Positions 32,777-37,547 of a stretch of 37,547 nt of DNA are shown in pieces. How positions within the stretch are numbered: the stretch's first letter is position 1; each line of letters begins with the position of its first letter. This DNA comes from Betaproteobacteria bacterium (GTDB lineage Bacteria > Pseudomonadota > Gammaproteobacteria > Burkholderiales > Burkholderiaceae_F). The stretch covers positions 1-37,547 of the forward strand of contig VBCK01000087.1 of NCBI GenBank assembly GCA_005882215.1. Direction: 5' to 3'. Made by a program: the position numbers and the translations under genes. The notes below the pieces were generated by a model. The model was not told where the DNA came from. It did not search any database and saw only the letters and a program-made list of their open reading frames with translations.

Positions 32777-32816
32777 CCGTCCATTACATGTCATGATTCC
32801 GTGATATCAATGACAT
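32777..32816 (+). promoter_or_regulatory. Pho box: array of PhoB-binding heptamers at 11-bp spacing
   Basis: Heptamers related to CTGTCAT start at 32777 (CCGTCCA), 32788 (ATGTCAT), 32799 (CCGTGAT) and 32810 (ATGACAT), exactly 11 bases apart as in PhoB direct-repeat sites. The second matches six of seven positions, the others four to five. A weak -10 TATCAA starts at 32805. It should drive the pstB-phoU-phoB-phoR unit under phosphate limitation, with PhoB controlling its own synthesis. Confidence 0.65.
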
Positions 32817-32849
32817 AGCCTCCGGCCATGCCGGGGTGGCGGAGCCGAA

Positions 32850-33656
32850 GTGGCGATCGAAGCGTTGGAGCAGCCGAACGCGGGGCAGGGGTTGCTCGTA
32901 CTGAAGGCCGAGGTCCGCGAGCTGAGCTTTTTCTACGGCGACTTCCAGGGACTGAAGAATCTTTCCCTTCCGATCTACAAGGACCTCGTCACCGCGCTGA
33001 TCGGCCCGTCCGGCTGCGGCAAGTCGACGCTGTTGCGCTGCTTCAACCGGATCCACGACCTGTATCCGGGCAACCGGTATGACGGCAGCATCACGCTTCA
33101 TCCGGAGGGAATCGACATCCTGGACCGCGCGATCGACCCGATGGACGTGCGCATGCGGATCGGGATGGTGTTCCAGAAGCCGAGCCCGTTTCCGACCACG
33201 GTGTTCGAAAACGTCGCCTATGGGCTGCGGCTGCGCGGTGTGCGTGCCAAGGCCGTGCTGGCGGAGAAGGTCGAACGGGCGCTGCGCGGGGCGGCGCTGT
33301 GGGACGAGGTGAAGGACCGCTTGAACCAGGATGCGTCGAACCTGTCGGGAGGCCAGCAGCAGCGCCTGTGCATCGCGCGCGCGCTGGCGACTGATCCGGA
33401 GCTGTTGCTGTTCGACGAGCCGACCTCGGCCCTGGATCCGATCGCGACCGCCTCGATCGAGGAATTGATCGATGAATTGAAGCGGCGCGTATCGATCCTG
33501 ATGGTGACGCACAACATGCAGCAGGCGGCGCGCTGTTCGGATTACACGGCATTCATGTATCTGGGCGAGCTGGTCGAGTTCGGCCCGACCGAGCAGATTT
33601 TTCTTAAACCCTCGAAGAAGCAGACCGAGGACTACATCACGGGTCGATTCGGGTAG
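32850..33656 (+). CDS. pstB: Phosphate ABC transporter ATP-binding protein
   Basis: PstB is the ATPase of the high-affinity phosphate importer PstSCAB and relays its state to PhoU. The 268-residue protein has Walker [10 protein letters not shown] (52-60), the Q-loop [20 protein letters not shown], the ABC signature [15 protein letters not shown], Walker [14 protein letters not shown] and the H-loop [14 protein letters not shown]. These PstB-specific motifs distinguish it from other ABC ATPases. The GTG start at 32850 has GGAG five bases upstream. The usual neighbours pstS, pstC and pstA are absent: glmM ends only 79 bases upstream. Without them here, PstB must pair with permeases encoded elsewhere or serve only in signalling. 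Confidence 0.96.
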   Translation: MAIEALEQPNAGQGLLVLKAEVRELSFFYGDFQGLKNLSLPIYKDLVTALIGPSGCGKSTLLRCFNRIHDLYPGNRYDGSITLHPEGIDILDRAIDPMDVRMRIGMVFQKPSPFPTTVFENVAYGLRLRGVRAKAVLAEKVERALRGAALWDEVKDRLNQDASNLSGGQQQRLCIARALATDPELLLFDEPTSALDPIATASIEELIDELKRRVSILMVTHNMQQAARCSDYTAFMYLGELVEFGPTEQIFLKPSKKQTEDYITGRFG

Positions 33657-33679
33657 GCGACTTCGGCGGAGACACTTCG

Positions 33680-34396
33680 ATGGTCACGGGCGAACACACG
33701 ATCAAGCAGTATGACCAGGAGCTCGAGTCGTTGCGCGGGCGCATCCTGCAGATGGGCGGGCTGGTCGAGACCCAGCTGCGGATGGCGATCGACTGTTTCG
33801 AGCAGGGCGACCTGCGCAAGGCCGACGAGGTGGTCGAAGCCGATGAAAGGGTCGATGACGAGGAGCTCGAGCTGGGCCGTCTGATCGTGAACCTGATCGT
33901 GCGCCGTCAGCCGGCCGCCAACGACCTGCGCCTGATCATGGGCGTATCGCGTGCGGTCACCGACCTGGAACGGATCGGCGACGAGGCCACCAAGATCGCG
34001 CGTGCCGCGCGCTGGGTCCACGAAAAGGATGTCGTGGTGCGCACGCCGCGGATCCGCGATATCCGCGTCTCGGGCGAAGCGGCGCTGTCGATGCTGCGCG
34101 GTGCGCTGGACGCGTTTGCGCGCCTGGACGCGGTGGCGGCGGCCGAAATCATCCGCGAGGACAAGGGCGTCGATGAGCAGTTCCGCTTGATACTGCGGCA
34201 GCTGATCACGTTCATGATGGAGGACCCCCGCACGATCACCGGCTCCCTGGACACGGTCTGGGTGGCCAAGGCGATCGAACGCATCGGCGATCACTCGAAG
34301 AACATCGCAGGGGACGTGATTTTCATCGTGCAGGGCGAGGACGTGCGACACGCAACGCCCGAGCAGCTCGCCCGCGCGGTCTCACAATCTACCTAG
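33680..34396 (+). CDS. phoU: Phosphate signalling protein PhoU
   Basis: PhoU represses PhoR-PhoB when phosphate is ample, through contacts with PstB and PhoR. The 238-residue protein has two PhoU three-helix repeats, each with the metal-binding motif region: VSRAVTDLERIGDEATKIAR (about 95-115) and LDTVWVAKAIERIGDHSKNIA (about 193-213). The ATG at 33680 follows GGAG. It is 23 bases after pstB and 8 before phoB, within one probable operon. Confidence 0.96.
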   Translation: MVTGEHTIKQYDQELESLRGRILQMGGLVETQLRMAIDCFEQGDLRKADEVVEADERVDDEELELGRLIVNLIVRRQPAANDLRLIMGVSRAVTDLERIGDEATKIARAARWVHEKDVVVRTPRIRDIRVSGEAALSMLRGALDAFARLDAVAAAEIIREDKGVDEQFRLILRQLITFMMEDPRTITGSLDTVWVAKAIERIGDHSKNIAGDVIFIVQGEDVRHATPEQLARAVSQST

Positions 34397-34404
34397 GGGA
34401 TTGC

Positions 34405-35103
34405 ATGTCCAACGCCTCCATACTCGTTGTCGAGGACGAGCCTTCGATCCAGGAGCTGATCGCGTTCTCCTGCAGCAGCAACGGCTACCGGGTGCGCCGC
34501 GCCGAGTCGGCCGGCGCGGCCGAGTCGGCGATCCGCAGCGAGCTGCCGGACCTGGTGATCCTGGACTGGATGCTGCCGGATCGTCCGGGTATCGAACTGC
34601 TGCGCGACTTGCGAGTGGCCGATCGCACGCGCTCGGTTCCGGTGATCATGCTCACCGCCAAGGGGGCTGAAAGCGACCGCGTGACCGGGCTGGACGCAGG
34701 CGCCGACGACTACGTGGTCAAGCCTTTTTCGCCCCGCGAGCTGGTGTCGCGCGTGCGCGCGGTGTTCCGGCGGCGCGCGCCGCAAAAGAGCGGCGAGGCG
34801 ATCGAATACGGGCCGTTGAGGATCGATCCGGCGCGGCACGAGGTCGCGGTCGGCGAGCGCCCGGTCAAGATGGGCCTGGCGGAATTCAAATTGCTGCGCT
34901 TTCTGGCCGGACACCCGGAGCGGGTCTTCTCGCGCAGCCAGCTGCTCGACAACGTGTGGGGCGACCACGTGTTCATCGAGGAGCGCACGGTGGACGTGCA
35001 CGTGCTCCGGCTGCGCAAGGCGCTGATGCAAGCCGAAGCGCAGGACCTGGTACAGACGGTGCGCGGGCTTGGCTACCGGCTTTCGACGCGGCCCGACCGC
35101 TGA
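34405..35103 (+). CDS. phoB: Phosphate-regulon response regulator PhoB
   Basis: PhoB activates phosphate-starvation genes from Pho boxes once phosphorylated by PhoR. The 232-residue protein has a receiver domain with acidic residues E10/D11, the phosphate acceptor D54 (LVILDWMLPD), T83 (IMLTAKG) and K106-region VVKPFSPREL. A winged-helix DNA-binding domain follows (about 130-228), with the recognition helix segment EERTVDVHVLRLRKAL and RGLGYRL. GGGG at 34397-34400 region serves as the ribosome site. Its own operon has a Pho box at 32777-32816. Confidence 0.96.
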   Translation: MSNASILVVEDEPSIQELIAFSCSSNGYRVRRAESAGAAESAIRSELPDLVILDWMLPDRPGIELLRDLRVADRTRSVPVIMLTAKGAESDRVTGLDAGADDYVVKPFSPRELVSRVRAVFRRRAPQKSGEAIEYGPLRIDPARHEVAVGERPVKMGLAEFKLLRFLAGHPERVFSRSQLLDNVWGDHVFIEERTVDVHVLRLRKALMQAEAQDLVQTVRGLGYRLSTRPDR

Positions 35104-35171
35104 GCGGCGACGCCCGCGCGCGCGTCGGTGAGGGCACGACCCGGTCGCGTATCAGGGCTAGACTCGTAACG

Positions 35172-36509
35172 ATGTCGAACGTTGCGGGTGGGCGCCATCG
35201 CGTCATCTTGCCGGCCATCGTACGGCTGGCGATCGTCGGCGCAATCTGCGCCGGCTCGGGCTGGCTGTTCGGGGCGCGCGTCGGACTGTGGCTGGCGGTG
35301 GCCGGCCTGGGCGCGCTGTATCTGGGGCAGCTCGTCTACCTGGCTGCTCTGGGCAACTGGCTCGAGCGGCCCTCCCTGTCCACGATCCCGAACGGCATCG
35401 GCGCCTGGGGCGAGGTGTTCGCGCGCCTTTACCGCCAGCAGCGCGCCAGTGAGATCGCCCAGCAGCGCCTGATCGACAACGAGGAACGCTTCCGGCGCAC
35501 GATCAGCGCGCTGCCGGACGGCATCATCCTGATCGATGCGTCGCTGCAGATCGAATGGTGCAACCCGGTGGCAGAGCGGCACCTGGGGGTCTCGTTGAAG
35601 CGGGACCTGGGGCTGCGGTTGACCAACCTGGTGCGCGATCCCGCGTTCGTCGCGTACATCACTGCGGGGCGTTACGAGCAGCCGCTGCTCTTTACCCCGC
35701 TGTCGCTGCCCGGCGCCACGCTGTCGCTGGCGGTGGTCGAATTCGAGCCGGCCCGCTCGATGGTGCTCACGCGCGACATCACGCAGAGCGAGCGGGTCGA
35801 CGCGATGCGGCGCGACTTCGTCGGCAACGTGTCGCACGAACTGCGCACTCCGCTGACCGTGATCAAGGGTTTCCTGGAGTCGATCATCGACGGCGGCTCC
35901 GACCTGGATTCGACCCGGCTGCATCACCTGCATTTGATGCACGAGCAGGCCGACCGGATGCACCGCCTGGTCGAGGACCTGCTGACGCTGTCGCGCCTGG
36001 AGTCGCAGCAGGGCCCCGATGTGGAGGAGGAGGTCGACGCAGCGCAGCTGGTGTCGCAGGTGGCCGACGAAGCGCGCACCTTGTCGGCCGGGCGCCACCG
36101 GATCAGCGTCGAGGCGCAGAAGCTGAAAATTCGCGGCGCGCGCGACGAGCTGCGCAGCGCCTACGGCAACCTCGTGTCCAACGCCGTGCGTTACACGCCG
36201 GTCGGCGGGCATATCACACTGCGCTGTGTCGAGCAGGACGGAGGCATCGCGCTGCAGGTGCAGGACACGGGCATCGGCGTGGCCGCGGAGCACATACCGC
36301 GCCTGACCGAGCGCTTCTACCGGGTCGACAAGAGCCGCTCACGCGAGACCGGGGGCACCGGGCTCGGTCTGGCGATCGTCAAGCACGTGCTGATCCGGCA
36401 CCAGGCGCGTCTGGACGTCCAGTCCGACATCGGGAAGGGAAGCCTGTTCTCGGCCTGGTTTCCGCCCGCGCGGCGCATTCCGACGGCCGGCGAGCGCGAG
36501 GCGGCGTGA
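35172..36509 (+). CDS. phoR: Phosphate-regulon sensor histidine kinase PhoR
   Basis: PhoR phosphorylates PhoB when phosphate is low. From ATG 35172 the protein has 445 residues. Two N-terminal membrane helices (about 11-33 and 36-60) with almost no periplasmic loop fit PhoR, which reads the Pst/PhoU state rather than external phosphate. A PAS domain (about 106-205) is followed by the HisKA box with H222 (NVSHELRTPLTVIKGF), then the N box NLVSNAVRYTP, G1 VQDTGIGV, F box ERFYRVDKSRSRETGGTG (split) and G2 GTGLGLAIVKHVL. The 68-base gap after phoB is longer than others in the operon and includes a possible -10 TAGACT. Confidence 0.95.
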   Translation: MSNVAGGRHRVILPAIVRLAIVGAICAGSGWLFGARVGLWLAVAGLGALYLGQLVYLAALGNWLERPSLSTIPNGIGAWGEVFARLYRQQRASEIAQQRLIDNEERFRRTISALPDGIILIDASLQIEWCNPVAERHLGVSLKRDLGLRLTNLVRDPAFVAYITAGRYEQPLLFTPLSLPGATLSLAVVEFEPARSMVLTRDITQSERVDAMRRDFVGNVSHELRTPLTVIKGFLESIIDGGSDLDSTRLHHLHLMHEQADRMHRLVEDLLTLSRLESQQGPDVEEEVDAAQLVSQVADEARTLSAGRHRISVEAQKLKIRGARDELRSAYGNLVSNAVRYTPVGGHITLRCVEQDGGIALQVQDTGIGVAAEHIPRLTERFYRVDKSRSRETGGTGLGLAIVKHVLIRHQARLDVQSDIGKGSLFSAWFPPARRIPTAGEREAA

Positions 36510-36536
36510 AGCGGCGAGGGCGGTCCATGCGCCGCG

Positions 36537-36565
36537 TTGCCGCTGCCCGGGCCGACCGGTATCAT
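36537..36565 (+). promoter_or_regulatory. Sigma-70-type promoter of the tRNA cluster
   Basis: TTGCCG (36537-36542), a 17-base spacer and TATCAT (36560-36565) match the consensus at four and five of six positions. Transcription would start near 36572, just before tRNA-Pro at 36576. Confidence 0.6.
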
Positions 36566-36575
36566 TCAATACTTT

Positions 36576-36652
36576 CGGGGCGTGGCGCAGCCTGGTAGCG
36601 CACCTGCCTTGGGCGCAGGGGGTCGCTGGTTCGAATCCAGTCGCCCCGACCA
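36576..36652 (+). tRNA. tRNA-Pro (anticodon TGG)
   Basis: A complete 77-base cloverleaf with encoded CCA. The acceptor arms are CGGGGCG and CGCCCCG, the anticodon arm is CCTGC-CTTGGGC-GCAGG with anticodon TGG reading CCA, and the T-loop is TTCGAAT. It is the first gene of a Pro-Arg-His cluster. Confidence 0.97.
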
Positions 36653-36673
36653 GACCTTTGCCGCGCAGCTCCG

Positions 36674-36710
36674 CTCCCTTGCCCTCAGGGAGAGGGGCGG
36701 GGGTGAGGGT
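36674..36710. repeat. REP-like palindromic element between tRNA-Pro and tRNA-Arg
   Basis: CTCCCT (36674-36679) pairs with AGGGAG (36687-36692), followed by a G-rich stretch and GGGTGAGGGT (36701-36710), which also ends the repeat block at 27471-27480. It resembles the widespread intergenic CCCTCACCC/CCTCTCCC elements of proteobacteria. Confidence 0.65.
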
Positions 36711-36760
36711 CCTGAAGGGATATTTTCTATGTTGATAGTGCCTGGCCGAAGACTTGCGGG

Positions 36761-36838
<78 letters not shown>

Positions 36839-36853
36839 TGGAAGTTCTCCCGC

Positions 36854-36929
36854 GGTGGACGTAGCTCAACGGTAGAGTCCCGGATTGTGATTCCGGTTGT
36901 TGGGGGTTCGAATCCCCTCGTCCACCCCA
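36854..36929 (+). tRNA. tRNA-His (anticodon GTG)
   Basis: Acceptor arms GTGGACG and CGTCCAC, with the extra G at position -1 (36854) facing C73, the identity feature of tRNA-His. The anticodon arm CCGGA-TTGTGAT-TCCGG holds GTG, and CCA is encoded at 36927-36929. Its 3' part is the likely integration site of the element beginning at the integrase. Confidence 0.97.
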
Positions 36930-37547
36930 CTGATTACATTCAAATTCTCCTCAACTCCCGAATCTTCCGAAACCGCCACTGTGGACGAATTTGTACCCGC
37001 GGATAGCAGCGCGCTCGGCAGTCGGATCGCGTTTGCATGCTCCAGCAAGTCGACCGCGGCAAGGTGCGTGTAGGTTCGCACCATCCGCGAGTCCTTCCAG
37101 CCCCCAAGGGCCTGAAGCACGATGGCCGGAGTGCCCGCCTGCGCGTGCCACGTCGCCCACGTGTGCCGAAGGTCGTGCCAGCGCAGCCCAAGCAGACCAG
37201 CGCGCTTGCGCGCCTTCCTGAACCCTGTGTTGTTCGATCCGCTCGTCATCGGCCGGCGCCACAAGATCTTGCCTCTCTTACCGATCTTCGCGTACGTGAA
37301 GACGTGCGTCGGATGCTGCCCCAGGCAGCCTTGGAGGACTGCGATGGCGTCATCCGACAGCGGCACTGGGATCAGCTCGCCCGCTTTCGCGTCCTCACCC
37401 CAGACGCGCGCTACGCGGCGCCCGAGGTCGACGTTCTCCCACAGCAGTCCACGCACGTTCGCATCTCGCAGCCCGGTGGATAGCGCGAACCGAACCATCG
37501 GAAGCAGATGGCCAGGAAGAACGTTGCGGCCTGCGGCGGCGTCAGGA
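36866..37547 (-). CDS. Tyrosine-recombinase integrase (partial, cut by the window edge)
   Basis: Site-specific integrase of a genomic island or prophage. The catalytic domain is complete: first Arg in FALSTGLRDANVRGLLW, HDLRHTWATW (His-x-x-Arg), the third residue in LGGWKDS, and the nucleophilic Tyr in VRTYTHL. The frame is open to the window edge without a start, encoding AAAGRNVLPGHLLPMVRF before the apparent Met, so the N-terminal core-binding part lies outside. The last 21 or so codons run antisense into tRNA-His and the stop is at 36866, inside the tRNA. This overlap is common in integrases that target their own tRNA site. The gene points toward the tRNA, so the element extends to the right. 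Confidence 0.93.
   Translation of the reverse strand, partial: PDAAAGRNVLPGHLLPMVRFALSTGLRDANVRGLLWENVDLGRRVARVWGEDAKAGELIPVPLSDDAIAVLQGCLGQHPTHVFTYAKIGKRGKILWRRPMTSGSNNTGFRKARKRAGLLGLRWHDLRHTWATWHAQAGTPAIVLQALGGWKDSRMVRTYTHLAAVDLLEHANAIRLPSALLSAGTNSSTVAVSEDSGVEENLNVISGVDEGIRTPNNRNHNPGLYR
36880..36929. other. Putative attachment site (tRNA-His 3' half)
   Basis: The integrase lies directly 3' of tRNA-His and overlaps it. Elements of this type normally recombine at the anticodon-to-3'-end segment and leave a direct repeat at the far end of the island. The partner repeat is not in the window, so the exact core is not defined. Confidence 0.55.

Noticed and set aside
36653..36760. A fourth tRNA between tRNA-Pro and tRNA-Arg.
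   Set aside because: The stretch holds only a REP-like hairpin and an AT-rich segment. No T-loop or acceptor pairing is present.

Overview
The window is a chromosomal stretch of a high-GC proteobacterium, most likely a betaproteobacterium of the order Burkholderiales. The evidence is gene order: trxA-rho-rpmE2, dnaX-ybaB-recR behind the 4.5S RNA, carA/carB next to greA, and yhbY | rlmE-ftsH-folP-glmM-(pst)-phoU-phoB-phoR. Strong G/C at third codon positions and several GTG/TTG starts agree. Most of the window is core genome. Accessory DNA appears only at the right edge, where a tyrosine integrase runs into a tRNA-His gene.

Layout. 1-1752: formyl-CoA transferase (frc) and a stand-alone PAS protein. 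1792-3315 (-): class I fumarase. 3519-4397: heat-shock protease HtpX. 4398-9499 (-): MATE exporter, a broken membrane glycosyltransferase, rpmE2, rho and trxA. 9731-15863: an AddB/AddA-type helicase-nuclease pair whose 3' end contains the start of the 4.5S SRP RNA (about 15834-15931). 15948-20250: GNAT acetyltransferase, dnaX, ybaB, recR and a second class III CoA transferase, several joined by ATGA overlaps. 20264-21832 (-): a rhomboid-fold protein without the catalytic Ser and His. 22031-27015: carA-gmhA-carB, with a heptose-pathway isomerase between the two carbamoyl-phosphate synthetase genes. 27077-27760: terminator, an internally deleted greA, a repeat element and yhbY. 27781-36509: rlmE, ftsH, folP, glmM, a Pho-box array, pstB, phoU, phoB and phoR. 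36576-36929: tRNA-Pro, tRNA-Arg and tRNA-His. 36866-37547 (-): partial integrase.

How the genes work together. The window covers information processing (DnaX, RecR, AddAB, Rho, RlmE, YhbY, L31, SRP RNA), membrane proteostasis (HtpX and FtsH, both behind sigma-32-like promoter sequences), envelope precursor supply (GmhA, GlmM), folate and pyrimidine/arginine precursors (FolP, CarAB), and phosphate sensing (PhoR-PhoB with PhoU and PstB, behind PhoB-type heptamers).

The most unusual theme is missing DNA at three places. GreA lacks about 90 central residues including the catalytic coiled-coil tip. The glycosyltransferase lacks an internal segment and changes frame. The pstS-pstC-pstA genes expected between the Pho box and pstB are absent. 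These could be true deletions in a reducing genome or collapses in an assembly, and the sequence alone cannot decide. I found no CRISPR array, no insertion sequence and no recognisable defence system. No gene-free gap exceeds 300 bases.
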